Shown: positions 38,084-47,161, counted from the stretch's first letter. The stretch: 64,000 nt of DNA from Phocaeicola coprocola DSM 17136 (GCF_000154845.1 NZ_DS981490.1:93030-157029), one strand, 5' to 3'. The notes: generated from the letters alone by a model not told the origin. Numbers and translations are program-made.

Positions 38084-39556
38084 ATGGCATCAAACAACGT
38101 AATGATTGTACGCCACAAGCTATTGGAAAAACTGGTCGCTTTGTGGAAGGAAAACCAGCTAGTTGAAAAAATAGATCGTGTTCCTTTGGAATTCAGTCCT
38201 CGCCGTTCTCAACCTGTAGGACGCTGCTGTATTCATAAAGAACGCGCCGTAACGAAATATAAGTCACTTCCGTTGCTGGGCTGGGATATGTCTGATGAAA
38301 CGGATGAACTGACTCCTCTATCGGAATATGCCCGTCAGGCATTGGATCGTAGAAACAAACTTAAAGAAAATATTCTGTGTGTTATAGATGAAGCATGCTC
38401 TTCTTGTGTACAGGTTAATTACGAAGTAAGTAATCTGTGCCGTGGTTGTGTGGCCAGAAGCTGCTATATGAACTGCCCGAAAGGAGCTGTACATTTCGAC
38501 AAGAAAACAGGACAGGCACATATTGATCATGATACTTGTATCAGCTGTGGTATTTGTCATAAAAGTTGTCCTTATCATGCGATTGTATATATTCCGGTAC
38601 CTTGTGAAGAAGCATGTCCGGTAAAAGCAATCAGCAAAGATGAAAATAATATAGAGCACATAGACGAAAGCAAATGTATTTATTGCGGAAAGTGTTTGAA
38701 TGCATGTCCGTTTGGCGCAATTTTCGAGATATCTCAGGTATTCGATGTGTTGGAAGCAATACACCGTGGTGAACAGGTTGTTGCAATTCCGGCTCCTTCT
38801 GTACTGGGACAGTTCGATGCAACTATCGACCAGGTTTACGGAGCTTTGAAAGAGGTAGGCTTTGCTGATGTAATAGAAGTTGCCGAAGGAGCTATGCAGA
38901 CAACAAGCAATGAGGCACACGAATTACTTGAAAAGCTGGAGGAAGGACAAAAGTTTATGACAACCTCATGCTGTCCTTCATATATTGAGCTAGTAAACAA
39001 GCATATTCCTGCTATGAAGCCTTATGTGTCAGGTACAGGCTCTCCTATGTATTATGCTTCACGTATTGCCAAAAAGAAATATCCGGAAGCAAAAGTTGTT
39101 TTTATAGGTCCGTGTATTGCAAAGCGTAAAGAAGCACAGCGTGATGAGTGTGTAGACTACGTAATGACATTCGAAGAATTACACTCAGTATTCCGTGGAT
39201 TAGGTATTGAACTGGCTCAAGCCAATCCGTATAAGGTTGCCTATGAATCTGTTTGTGAAGCCCATGGCTTTGCACAAGCTGGTGGTGTTGCAGGAGCAGT
39301 TAAGTCATATTTGGGTCCTAAGGCAGATGGTATAAAGATGCTGCAGTTCTCAGACTTCAACAAGAAGAGTATCGGACAGATGCGTGCATGGGCTAAGACA
39401 GGAAAAGTGGATGCCCAATTCATCGAAATGATGGCATGCGAAGGAGGATGTGTAACAGGACCAAGTGCTTATAATGATTCTGTTTCAGGAAAACGCCAGT
39501 TGAATCAAGATTTGCTGAAGCGTACGCTGAAATATGAAAATTATAAAGAAGAATAA
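38084..39556 (+). CDS. hydA: [FeFe] hydrogenase, monomeric, group B-like
   Basis: A 490-aa iron hydrogenase catalysing reversible proton reduction. Ferredoxin-like [4Fe-4S] cysteine clusters lie between about residues 105 and 210 (CISCGICHKSCP and CIYCGKCLNACP). The H-cluster motifs are TSCCPSY (L1), GPCIAKRKEA (L2) and MACEGGCVTGPSA (L3). These differ from the classical group A pattern and fit the group B type common in gut Bacteroidetes. An unusual cysteine-rich patch (CSSC, CRGC) precedes the ferredoxin domain. hydE, hydG and hydF follow directly, so the enzyme can be matured. The role is probably disposal of fermentation electrons as hydrogen. Confidence 0.93.
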   Translation: MASNNVMIVRHKLLEKLVALWKENQLVEKIDRVPLEFSPRRSQPVGRCCIHKERAVTKYKSLPLLGWDMSDETDELTPLSEYARQALDRRNKLKENILCVIDEACSSCVQVNYEVSNLCRGCVARSCYMNCPKGAVHFDKKTGQAHIDHDTCISCGICHKSCPYHAIVYIPVPCEEACPVKAISKDENNIEHIDESKCIYCGKCLNACPFGAIFEISQVFDVLEAIHRGEQVVAIPAPSVLGQFDATIDQVYGALKEVGFADVIEVAEGAMQTTSNEAHELLEKLEEGQKFMTTSCCPSYIELVNKHIPAMKPYVSGTGSPMYYASRIAKKKYPEAKVVFIGPCIAKRKEAQRDECVDYVMTFEELHSVFRGLGIELAQANPYKVAYESVCEAHGFAQAGGVAGAVKSYLGPKADGIKMLQFSDFNKKSIGQMRAWAKTGKVDAQFIEMMACEGGCVTGPSAYNDSVSGKRQLNQDLLKRTLKYENYKEE

Positions 39557-39571
39557 TCTCTTCTCTACCTT

Positions 39572-40606
39572 ATGAGAAGTTTAATAGAACGTCTTCATCG
39601 GGAGCATACACTGGCTCCCGATGAATTTCGTATCTTATTGAGTCAGTATAATGATAAGGATTTATCCTATATCAATGCTTTTGCAAGAGAAGTTTCACAT
39701 GCTAGCTTTGGAAACCGGATTTTTATCCGGGGACTTATTGAAGTTGGCAACCGATGTAAGAATGACTGCTACTATTGTGGTATCCGGCGTAGTAATCATC
39801 TGATAGAACGCTATCATTTGGATGAAGAAACAATTCTGGCGTGTTGCCGACATGGTTATGAACTGGGATTCCGGACGTTTGTTCTTCAGGGAGGAGAAAT
39901 GAATGATGATGAAATGATTATACGTACTGTATCCTCTATTCGAAAAGAGTTTCCAGACGTAGCAATTACACTTTCATTAGGAGAAAAAGAAACATCTGTA
40001 TACGAACGTTTTTTCCAGGCTGGAGCTAACAGATATTTACTTCGTCACGAAACGCATAACGAGCTTCATTATCGCAAGCTTCACCCTGAAGCTATGTCTT
40101 TGTCCAACCGTCTGAGGTGTCTGGCAGACTTGAAGCGTATTGGTTTCCAGACTGGAACAGGGATTATGGTAGGAAGCCCATATCAGACTATTGATAATTT
40201 GATAGAAGATATCCTTTATATCGAAAACTTTCAACCAGAAATGATCGGTATTGGACCGTTTCTTCCACATCATGATACTCCTTTTGCAATGATGCCTTCG
40301 GGAAGTTTGAACCAGACACTGCTCCTACTCTCCATTTTCCGTCTGATGCATCCTCATGCTTTAATTCCTTCTACAACAGCACTTGCTACCCTTTCTCCAG
40401 AAGGACGAGAAAAAGGCATATTGGCAGGAGCCAATGTGGTAATGCCTAACCTCTCTCCCGTCATACAACGGAGCAAATATTCCTTATATGATAATAAGGC
40501 TTCTCTAGGTGCTGAAGCAGCCGAAGGGCTTCTTCTGTTGGAACAGCGACTGAAAGTAATAGGATATGTCATAGATAAAGGCCGAGGAGATTACAACGCA
40601 TACTAA
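39572..40606 (+). CDS. hydE: [FeFe] hydrogenase maturase HydE
   Basis: A 344-aa radical SAM enzyme that works on the assembly of the di-iron H-cluster precursor. The cluster motif CKNDCYYCG (about residues 61-69) holds the three cysteines. FRTFVLQGGEM follows in the barrel. It lies 15 bp after hydA and 32 bp before hydG, in the typical cluster order. Similarity to biotin synthase-like proteins is expected; context decides for HydE. Confidence 0.93.
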   Translation: MRSLIERLHREHTLAPDEFRILLSQYNDKDLSYINAFAREVSHASFGNRIFIRGLIEVGNRCKNDCYYCGIRRSNHLIERYHLDEETILACCRHGYELGFRTFVLQGGEMNDDEMIIRTVSSIRKEFPDVAITLSLGEKETSVYERFFQAGANRYLLRHETHNELHYRKLHPEAMSLSNRLRCLADLKRIGFQTGTGIMVGSPYQTIDNLIEDILYIENFQPEMIGIGPFLPHHDTPFAMMPSGSLNQTLLLLSIFRLMHPHALIPSTTALATLSPEGREKGILAGANVVMPNLSPVIQRSKYSLYDNKASLGAEAAEGLLLLEQRLKVIGYVIDKGRGDYNAY

Positions 40607-40638
40607 ACATCGTTTTATTATTAAATATAAAGTCAATT

Positions 40639-42057
40639 ATGTATAAAATAGATTCACCTCATGCAGAAGAATTCATCAATCACGATGAAATCATGGCTAC
40701 ACTGGATTATGCAAAAGCCAACAAAGACAATCGTGAGTTGATTCGTTCTATCATAGATAAAGCTCGCGACTGTAAAGGACTTTCTCATCGTGAAGCCGCC
40801 GTTCTGTTGGAATGTGACGACAATGATTTGTTGGAAGAAATATATGCACTGGCACGCAAGATCAAACAGCGCTTTTACGGTAACCGTATTGTTATGTTTG
40901 CTCCGCTTTATTTGTCAAACTACTGTGTAAACAGTTGCGTATACTGTCCTTACCACATCAAAAACAAGTCGATTGCCCGCAAGAAGCTTACTCAGGATGA
41001 GATTCGCCAGGAAGTCATTGCATTGCAAGATATGGGACATAAACGTCTTGCTATCGAGGCTGGTGAAGATCCGCTGCATAATCCGATAGAATATATCCTG
41101 GAATCTATAAAGACCATTTACAGCATTCAGCATAAAAATGGAGCTATCCGGCGTGTGAATGTAAATATAGCTGCAACAACAGTCGAAAATTACCGTCGTT
41201 TGCACGATGCAGGAATTGGAACTTATATTTTGTTTCAGGAAACTTATCATAAAGAGAACTACGAAAAACTTCATCCACGCGGACCCAAAAGTAATTATGC
41301 ATATCATACAGAGGCAATGGACCGCGCTATGCAGGGAGGTATCGATGATGTAGGAATAGGAGTACTATTCGGACTTAATACATATCGGTACGATTTTGTT
41401 GGTATGTTGATGCATGCTGAGCACTTAGAAGCTACATACGGAGTAGGACCTCATACTATTAGTGTTCCGCGTATCTGTTCGGCCGATGACATCAATGCAT
41501 CCGATTTTGAAAATGCTATTTCAGATGAGATCTTCCAGAAAATTGTGGCTGTGATCCGTATCAGCGTTCCTTATACTGGTATGATTGTTTCTACTCGCGA
41601 ATCTCAACGCTCACGAGAAAAAGTATTGGCATTAGGAGTTTCTCAACTTAGTGGAGGTTCACGTACAAGTGTTGGTGGATATGTACACGAAGAAACTCCC
41701 GAAGAAAATTCGGCACAGTTTGATGTAAGCGATCGCCGTACTCTTGATGAAATAGTATCCTGGCTGTTGAGATTAGGGTATATCCCCAGCTTCTGTACAG
41801 CGTGTTATCGAGAAGGTCGTACGGGAGACCGTTTCATGTCGCTGGTAAAAACCGGACAAATAGCCAATTGTTGTGCTCCAAATGCGCTGATGACACTACA
41901 GGAATATTTGGAAGATTATGCTTCTCCAGAAACGCGTGAATTGGGTGTGAAAATGATCCGTGAACAGATGGAACAGATTCCTAATCCTGCTATCCGTCGT
42001 CGTGCTTTGGAAAATCTGGAACGTATTTCCGAGGGACAACGAGATTTCAGATTCTAA
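40639..42057 (+). CDS. hydG: [FeFe] hydrogenase maturase HydG
   Basis: A 472-aa radical SAM tyrosine lyase that makes the CO and cyanide ligands of the H-cluster. The N-terminal cluster motif is CVNSCVYCPY (about 92-101). The C-terminal auxiliary-cluster motif CTACYREGRTGDRFM, with CCAPNAL further on, separates HydG from the related ThiH. The gene sits between hydE and hydF. Confidence 0.95.
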   Translation: MYKIDSPHAEEFINHDEIMATLDYAKANKDNRELIRSIIDKARDCKGLSHREAAVLLECDDNDLLEEIYALARKIKQRFYGNRIVMFAPLYLSNYCVNSCVYCPYHIKNKSIARKKLTQDEIRQEVIALQDMGHKRLAIEAGEDPLHNPIEYILESIKTIYSIQHKNGAIRRVNVNIAATTVENYRRLHDAGIGTYILFQETYHKENYEKLHPRGPKSNYAYHTEAMDRAMQGGIDDVGIGVLFGLNTYRYDFVGMLMHAEHLEATYGVGPHTISVPRICSADDINASDFENAISDEIFQKIVAVIRISVPYTGMIVSTRESQRSREKVLALGVSQLSGGSRTSVGGYVHEETPEENSAQFDVSDRRTLDEIVSWLLRLGYIPSFCTACYREGRTGDRFMSLVKTGQIANCCAPNALMTLQEYLEDYASPETRELGVKMIREQMEQIPNPAIRRRALENLERISEGQRDFRF

Positions 42058-42076
42058 TTAATAAAGTTTGAATTTT

Positions 42077-43261
42077 ATGCAAGAAACACCTCGTGCCAAC
42101 CGCCTGCATATCGGGCTATTTGGCAAACGCAATAGTGGAAAGTCATCGCTGATTAATGCCCTTACTAATCAGGAAGTAGCTCTGGTTTCGGACATAGCAG
42201 GAACAACCACTGATCCTGTATATAAAGCAATGGAAATACATGGAATAGGTCCGTGTGTTTTCATTGATACCGCAGGGCTTGATGATGACGGTGAACTGGG
42301 AGCACTTCGTATCCAGCAGACTATGCGTGCTATGGATCGCACTGACATTGCATTATTAGTGTGCACAGGAGATGATATAGAGAAAGAACTTGAATGGAGT
42401 CGTTTGTTGAAAGAGAAAAATATTCCAGTAGTATGGATATTGAATAAAGCAGATTTGCTGACAGACGTTACTTCTACAATTCGTTCGATAGAAAAAAAAT
42501 GTGGACAGGTTCCCCTTGGGGTAAGTGCCTGCACTAAACAAGGAATGGAAGATATCCGTCGTAGTCTGATTGCTAAATTACCTGATGAAACAATGTCGCG
42601 AGGGATTGTTGGCAAACTGGTGGAAGAAGGAGATACGGTAATGCTCGTTATGCCACAAGATATTCAGGCTCCTAAAGGCAGACTAATCCTTCCTCAAGTC
42701 CAGACAATTCGTGAATTACTTGACAGGAAGTGCCTCGTAATGAGTTGTACGACAGATCAAATAGATCGTATGCTTCAAGCATTAGTACATCCTCCAAAAC
42801 TCATCATTACAGATTCCCAAGTTTTCAAGACTGTATATGAAAAGAAGCCTTCTGCAAGTAGATTGACTTCTTTCTCTGTCCTCTTTGCCCAATATAAAGG
42901 TGACATTGATTATTTCATAGAGGGAGCAAATGCTATTGGAAGACTGACAGAAAATTCTCGTGTCTTGATAGCAGAAGCGTGTACTCATGCCCCACTAACT
43001 GAAGATATCGGAAGGGTAAAAATACCCAATATGCTTCGTAAAAAGTTTGGATCAGGATTGCTGATTGAACATGTCTCTGGAACAGATTTTCCTGAGGATT
43101 TAAGTAAATATGATCTCATCATTCATTGTGGAGCTTGCATGTTTAATCGTAAATATGTGCTAAGCCGTGTAGAACAAGCACGTAAGCAGAATATCCCGAT
43201 GACAAACTATGGAGTAACTATAGCATATCTGGCAGGAATTTTAGATAAAATAGATTATTGA
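42077..43261 (+). CDS. hydF: [FeFe] hydrogenase maturation GTPase HydF
   Basis: A 394-aa scaffold GTPase that delivers the di-iron precursor to HydA. The Ras-like domain has GKRNSGKSSLIN (residues about 15-26), DIAGTTTDPV, DTAGLDD and NKAD. The C-terminal cluster domain has CTH and HCGACMFNRK, which supply the cysteine ligands. The ATG at 42077 is preferred over a TTG at 42068. A hairpin terminator closes the operon. Confidence 0.95.
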   Translation: MQETPRANRLHIGLFGKRNSGKSSLINALTNQEVALVSDIAGTTTDPVYKAMEIHGIGPCVFIDTAGLDDDGELGALRIQQTMRAMDRTDIALLVCTGDDIEKELEWSRLLKEKNIPVVWILNKADLLTDVTSTIRSIEKKCGQVPLGVSACTKQGMEDIRRSLIAKLPDETMSRGIVGKLVEEGDTVMLVMPQDIQAPKGRLILPQVQTIRELLDRKCLVMSCTTDQIDRMLQALVHPPKLIITDSQVFKTVYEKKPSASRLTSFSVLFAQYKGDIDYFIEGANAIGRLTENSRVLIAEACTHAPLTEDIGRVKIPNMLRKKFGSGLLIEHVSGTDFPEDLSKYDLIIHCGACMFNRKYVLSRVEQARKQNIPMTNYGVTIAYLAGILDKIDY

Positions 43262-43267
43262 TGAAAA

Positions 43268-43314
43268 AAAAGTAGGTTTTATTATTGCTTATTTGTATAA
43301 TAAGACCTACTTTT
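43268..43314 (+). terminator. Terminator of the hydrogenase operon
   Basis: AAAAGTAGGTTTTATTAT (43268-43285) pairs with its complement at 43297-43314, with one G:T. It ends in TTTT and lies 6 bp after hydF. Confidence 0.8.
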
Positions 43315-43330
43315 GTTCGACAATTCATCT

Positions 43331-43403
43331 GCGGTAGTAGCTCAGTTGGTAGAGCATTAGCCTTCCAAGCTGAGGGTCGCGGGTTTGAGCCCCGTCTTCC
43401 GCT
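43331..43403 (+). tRNA. tRNA-Gly (TCC)
   Basis: Folds as a complete cloverleaf of 73 nt. The anticodon loop CTTCCAA (43362-43368) gives anticodon TCC. The D stem GCTC/GAGC, anticodon stem TTAGC/GCTGA and T stem GCGGG/CCCGT are present. The acceptor GCGGTAG/CTTCCGC has a T:T mismatch at pair 5-68. CCA is not encoded. The 3' part is the insertion site of the downstream island and is duplicated at 57960-58011. A terminator-like hairpin follows at 43414-43445. Confidence 0.9.
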
Positions 43404-43406
43404 CTT
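43355..43406. repeat. Left attachment repeat (attL) of the genomic island
   Basis: A 52-bp segment from inside the D arm to two bases past the tRNA's last transcribed bases. It is repeated at 57960-58011 with one difference, in the T loop (C here, T there). It marks the left island boundary, next to the integrase gene. Confidence 0.85.
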
Positions 43407-43413
43407 AATGAAG

Positions 43414-43450
43414 ACCTTGATAGTTAAGCAATTAGCTATCGAGGTTTTCT
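43414..43450 (+). terminator. Hairpin after tRNA-Gly
   Basis: ACCTTGATAG (43414-43423) pairs with CTATCGAGGT (43436-43445, one G:T) and runs into TTTCTGTTTTT. Probably the terminator of the tRNA transcript on the island side. Confidence 0.7.
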
Positions 43451-43500
43451 GTTTTTAGCAGGTTACGAAAAGTCTATTTTCGGGTGGTTTCAGAGGGTGC

Positions 43501-43522
43501 ATGTAAACCAAGATGTAAACCG
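43501..43522. repeat. Putative integrase arm-binding repeat, left
   Basis: ATGTAAACC occurs twice in direct orientation, 3 bp apart (43501-43509 and 43513-43521), followed by G. The whole 22-bp block recurs near the right end at 57859-57880 with two differences. Paired short direct repeats near both ends fit arm-type sites of tyrosine recombinases. They lie just upstream of, or within the extended start of, the integrase gene. Confidence 0.6.
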
Positions 43523-43532
43523 AAAATTCATT

Positions 43533-44747
43533 ATGAATGCCTGTGTTTCAGTAGTTTGCTACAAATCTAAGACATTATCCAATGGTGAAAATCCATTGAT
43601 GCTCCAAGTATCTAAAGGTGGAAAGCGTAAATATCAAAGTTTAGGCATATCCATTAATCCTAAATATTGGGACTTCACACGAAACAAGCCTAAACCAAAC
43701 TGTCCTAACAAAGAATATATCCAAAAGATTATCTTGGATAAACAGCGAGAACTTCAACAGCGAATGTTAGAGTTGAATGTGGAACAAAAGGAATATACTA
43801 CCACCACCTTACTCAATAATGAGAATACGAAGTTTGAACTGAAAACCGTTAGTGAGTTCTACCAAGAATTGATAGAGCAATACACCCGTGAGGACAAATG
43901 CGGCAACCGCCTTATCTATAAAAGTTCTTTCAATTCACTCAAAGTATTCACTAAAGGCAAGCTGGATATACCTTTCAGCGATATAGACACTTCTTGGCTT
44001 ACCAAGTATGAGAAATGGCTGCGTTCCAAAGGAAACAAAGAAACTACTATAAGCCTCATGTTCCGCACGCTCCGAAGTACATACAATAAAGCTATTAAAG
44101 CCAAGTGCGCCCGAAAGTCTGATTATCCGTTTGATGAATACAAGATTAACAAGTTCGATACCACTACTCAAAAGAGAGCGATTGCCAAAACAGACGTACT
44201 GAAATTCACGGAAGAAGTGCAGCCTGCTGGAAAACAACCATACATGGAGTTGAGCAAAGACATATTCGTATTCAGTTATCTGTGCGGTGGAATCAATTTC
44301 ACGGACATAGCTAATCTGACAAACGAGAATATTCAAAATGGCAGATTGCACTATATCCGTCAAAAGACAAAAAAGCCAATCAAGATAGGAATACCGCAGG
44401 ATGCCATGTGGATAATCGAGAAATATTCAAAAGAGAGTAAAGGCTATCTGTTCCCGATTTTGGATAGCAAGATACACAAGACCGCCCTACAAAAACAGAA
44501 CAGAATACATAAGATATTGGGAAAGGTCAATAAGAATCTAAAACTACTTGCCTCACAGCTTGGAGTTGAAGCCAATATGACAACCTATGTCGCGAGGCAC
44601 TCATTCGCAAGTGTCCTTAAAAAATCGGGGGTAAACATCGCATTGATAAGTGAAGCACTGGGACATTCAGACTTAGCCACTACCCAAATATACTTGGATA
44701 GTTTCGATAACGAGCAAGTGGATGAAGCAATGAAGAACCTACTATAA
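43533..44747 (+). CDS. Tyrosine-type site-specific integrase
   Basis: A 404-aa recombinase of the Bacteroidetes phage-integrase type. An N-terminal arm-binding domain (NPLMLQVSKGGKRKYQSLGI) and a SAM-like core-binding domain (about 95-200) precede the catalytic domain. Catalytic residues are seen in SYLCGGINFTDIANL (Arg replaced in the first box, as often in this group), TYVARHSFASVLKKSG (R..H) and LGHSDLATTQIYLDSF (H and nucleophile Tyr). The ATG at 43533 is chosen over a GTG at 43497, which overlaps the putative arm repeats. It lies directly beside attL. Confidence 0.93.
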   Translation: MNACVSVVCYKSKTLSNGENPLMLQVSKGGKRKYQSLGISINPKYWDFTRNKPKPNCPNKEYIQKIILDKQRELQQRMLELNVEQKEYTTTTLLNNENTKFELKTVSEFYQELIEQYTREDKCGNRLIYKSSFNSLKVFTKGKLDIPFSDIDTSWLTKYEKWLRSKGNKETTISLMFRTLRSTYNKAIKAKCARKSDYPFDEYKINKFDTTTQKRAIAKTDVLKFTEEVQPAGKQPYMELSKDIFVFSYLCGGINFTDIANLTNENIQNGRLHYIRQKTKKPIKIGIPQDAMWIIEKYSKESKGYLFPILDSKIHKTALQKQNRIHKILGKVNKNLKLLASQLGVEANMTTYVARHSFASVLKKSGVNIALISEALGHSDLATTQIYLDSFDNEQVDEAMKNLL

Positions 44748-44750
44748 CGA

Positions 44751-44795
44751 AAAAGAAGTCTGTAATCCACTAAAGATTGCAGACTTTTCTTTTAT
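44751..44795 (+). terminator. Terminator after the integrase gene
   Basis: AAAAGAAGTCTGTAATC pairs with GATTGCAGACTTTTCTTT (44775-44792) and runs into T-rich sequence. It overlaps a possible upstream start of the next gene and supports the ATG at 44813. Confidence 0.75.
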
Positions 44796-44812
44796 TTTGC
44801 AGTATAACTAAT

Positions 44813-45826
44813 ATGAATGTACTTATGTATCAGATAGAAGAACTGCCCGATTTAAAAGCGTCTTGGCATGAAAGCTACAAATGTCTAAATGAACCGCTAT
44901 TAGAATATGTATGGGAAGTAGCCAATCACTTCCTGCCCGATTATGCGGAAACAGATACGGGAATGATACCCGTAGAATCTTCCGCACCTGCCATATTCGC
45001 CAACAGATATGCGGAAAGAAACTTGTCCGTTGAAGAAAGGTACGAGAGAACACAAGAAATGAAAACTTTCAAAGGAACTTTGGAAGAATACAAGAAACGA
45101 GAATACAGAAAGCTGGATGATTCTTTCAAAGAGAAGTTTCTAACTAATGAAGATTTACAGAATACCATTGAAGCGTATAAGTTGGATGTTAGCAAATTTT
45201 GGTATCTACTTCTGTTCGTATATGACTTTATAGAGGATATTGGCACAAACGCACCTGCATTGAACAAGTCCGTATTGGAAGACTTTAGTTATTTTCATGC
45301 CAATCTGTTGGAGGCTACAAGTATCACCTTAAAGAAGAACAACAAGAAAAGCTATGTTGTTGAAAGGGAGGACACAATCAGAATCATTCAAGCAGCCTTG
45401 CAGCATTTTGTCAATACATACAGCGATATTATACATAGTGAGCAAGATAGAGAAACCATGATTAAACAATTAAAGGACATAGGTTTGGAGGGCTTTATCA
45501 GAAATGACTTATCGTCAAAAATCAGCTTTACGGACAAGTTCAGTCTTGACATATCTTATAAGAAGTGGAAATTTACGGATATGTTTCTGTCTTTTATTGA
45601 AAGAAGAAAGGCTACCACCATACCCGATAAAAAAGTAAAGGTATCTAAAGACAAGATGATGCTTGTTTCAAGGCTTATCTATACAGTGGGCTATGATGGC
45701 AAAAGATATAATGAAGAATACGATTCGGAGGGTAACAAGAACAGAATGTTATCCAATCTCCTTAGAAGATACAAGAACGAGAAATTTCCGTCTGTCATAG
45801 CTAATAACTACAACGTAGTTTCATAA
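44813..45826 (+). CDS. Hypothetical protein of the island
   Basis: A 337-aa soluble, acidic, mainly helical protein that I do not recognise. Visible features are a tryptophan/aromatic-rich middle (FWYLLLFVYDFIEDIG), a helical region (about 170-290), and a C terminus rich in basic and aromatic residues (MLVSRLIYTVGYDGKRYNEE) that could bind nucleic acid. It lies alone between the integrase terminator and its own terminator at 45852-45897. A role as a regulator of excision or replication is only a guess from position. Confidence 0.55.
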   Translation: MNVLMYQIEELPDLKASWHESYKCLNEPLLEYVWEVANHFLPDYAETDTGMIPVESSAPAIFANRYAERNLSVEERYERTQEMKTFKGTLEEYKKREYRKLDDSFKEKFLTNEDLQNTIEAYKLDVSKFWYLLLFVYDFIEDIGTNAPALNKSVLEDFSYFHANLLEATSITLKKNNKKSYVVEREDTIRIIQAALQHFVNTYSDIIHSEQDRETMIKQLKDIGLEGFIRNDLSSKISFTDKFSLDISYKKWKFTDMFLSFIERRKATTIPDKKVKVSKDKMMLVSRLIYTVGYDGKRYNEEYDSEGNKNRMLSNLLRRYKNEKFPSVIANNYNVVS

Positions 45827-45851
45827 ACGACATACATAAAAACATAGCAGA

Positions 45852-45897
45852 AATGCGTACTGAAAGGGTTGTTCTTTTCGGTACGCATTTTTTTTGC
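45852..45897 (+). terminator. Terminator after the 337-aa protein gene
   Basis: AATGCGTAC (45852-45860) and GTACGCATT (45881-45889) form a perfect 9-bp stem, extended by TGAAA/TTTC. A run of T's follows. Confidence 0.85.
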
Positions 45898-45946
45898 GTA
45901 CTGGAATGGGCACGTTTTCTACACACATGGGCATTAGGCAAAATGC

Positions 45947-45977
45947 TTTGTTACCCCTTATTTCTGCCCTAATTTTG
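45947..45977 (+). promoter_or_regulatory. Full -33/-7 promoter of the helicase-like operon
   Basis: TTTG at 45947-45950 and TAATTTTG at 45970-45977 are both exact consensus boxes, spaced by 19 bp. It would give a leader of about 90 nt before the ATG at 46074. Confidence 0.75.
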
Positions 45978-46073
45978 CAATGTCAAAAGGGAACAAATAA
46001 GTAAGTGCGCATAGCTTTAGTAGTTCTTTAATGACTTAATAATTAATATGTAAAATATCTAAAATTAGGAATT

Positions 46074-46661
46074 ATGAAAAATTTAAAATTTGCAGAAGCA
46101 TTAAATAGTGAAGTAGAAAACATAGTAGAAAACACTAAAGTAAGTGCAGCATTCGTGCAGGAACTGAAAGAAGCATTCCTCATGTTTCCCGTCAGAACGG
46201 ATATGCGTTTCAAACAATCCTCAAAAGGAGAACTGATTATATCGGTCACAGTCGTTTATGCTACTGGCATGACACAACATTTTGAGGGTGCAGGAGATGC
46301 AGACCTTATTTCGGCAATACATTTCGGCATGGCTAAAATGATAAACGGCTTGCACGACTACAAAGCAGAGGAACATGAGGTCGAAATTGCCCAAGAGGGT
46401 GAAAACTTGGTAATGGAACTGTTCAAGCAGTACATGAACTCCACTATGAGGGGCTATATTGAAGCGGACTGGTACAACAACAGCGGCGAGCGTTACCGTT
46501 GCGTGAGATTTTCTTCCACATTCAACGGGAATGTAAAGTTCTGCATGAAAGCAACGGATGAAGTGAACAGCCTTATCTGTGAAGCCTGCAAACCCGAATG
46601 GATGAAGAAATCAGAAGCGGAAGCCAAACAACAAGTTCCCAAACAGAATGAAGTAGCCTAA
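46074..46661 (+). CDS. Hypothetical protein of the island
   Basis: A 195-aa soluble protein not recognised by family. It mixes helices at the N terminus with beta-rich central segments (GELIISVTVVYATGMTQHF). It ends in a lysine/glutamine-rich tail with a cysteine pair (CEACKPEW). Its N terminus, MKNLKFAEALNSE, resembles that of the next protein (MKQIQFAQTYNNE), so the two may share a short interaction motif. It is the first gene after a strong promoter and 68 bp upstream of the next gene. Confidence 0.6.
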   Translation: MKNLKFAEALNSEVENIVENTKVSAAFVQELKEAFLMFPVRTDMRFKQSSKGELIISVTVVYATGMTQHFEGAGDADLISAIHFGMAKMINGLHDYKAEEHEVEIAQEGENLVMELFKQYMNSTMRGYIEADWYNNSGERYRCVRFSSTFNGNVKFCMKATDEVNSLICEACKPEWMKKSEAEAKQQVPKQNEVA

Positions 46662-46729
46662 ACAATCAGCTTGGAAGGAAGTCGAGGGAACAATCTCTCT
46701 CGGCTTTCTTTTTAATCGGAACAGAGAAA

Positions 46730-47161
46730 ATGAAACAGATACAGTTTGCCCAAACATATAATAATGAAGCTGCACACAGACAAGTGAAGCTACTAATGAA
46801 ACAACACAAGCAGCTTTATATCCAAGTGAACGGTGAAGCATGGATTAGCAGTCAAGGAGTAACGAGTATAAGATACCAACTCAACGCACAAGGCTGGCAG
46901 TGGATTCTTAATTATCTGCAAACGGGAGATTATGAGGATTTTGGAGTATTCCCGTCCAGACTATCCAAGCTATGCAGCGAGTTCCAAGAGGATGTGGTAA
47001 AAGAACTAATAGAACAGAAATACAATATTGCAAGAATCCCTTTTTTACGGGAAACCGAAGCCTATATAAGACTTAGAGGGCTGTTCCGTTTCGGAAAACT
47101 CTTTTTCAGCATAAGGAGAAGCGATGAATTTATAGATTATCTAAACAGCAAAGGATTATGA
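46730..47161 (+). CDS. Hypothetical protein coupled to the helicase-like gene
   Basis: A 143-aa protein of unknown family, basic overall, with a tryptophan-rich centre (QLNAQGWQWILNYLQTGDYE) and a lysine/arginine/phenylalanine-rich C terminus. Its last codons overlap the start of the next gene by 4 bp (ATGA), which implies coupled translation and probably a physical or functional partnership with the helicase-like protein. Confidence 0.65.
   Translation: MKQIQFAQTYNNEAAHRQVKLLMKQHKQLYIQVNGEAWISSQGVTSIRYQLNAQGWQWILNYLQTGDYEDFGVFPSRLSKLCSEFQEDVVKELIEQKYNIARIPFLRETEAYIRLRGLFRFGKLFFSIRRSDEFIDYLNSKGL

Noticed and set aside
44813..45826. RteC-like excision regulator
   Set aside because: Position beside an integrase suggested it, but no RteC-specific motif could be recognised, so it is left as hypothetical.
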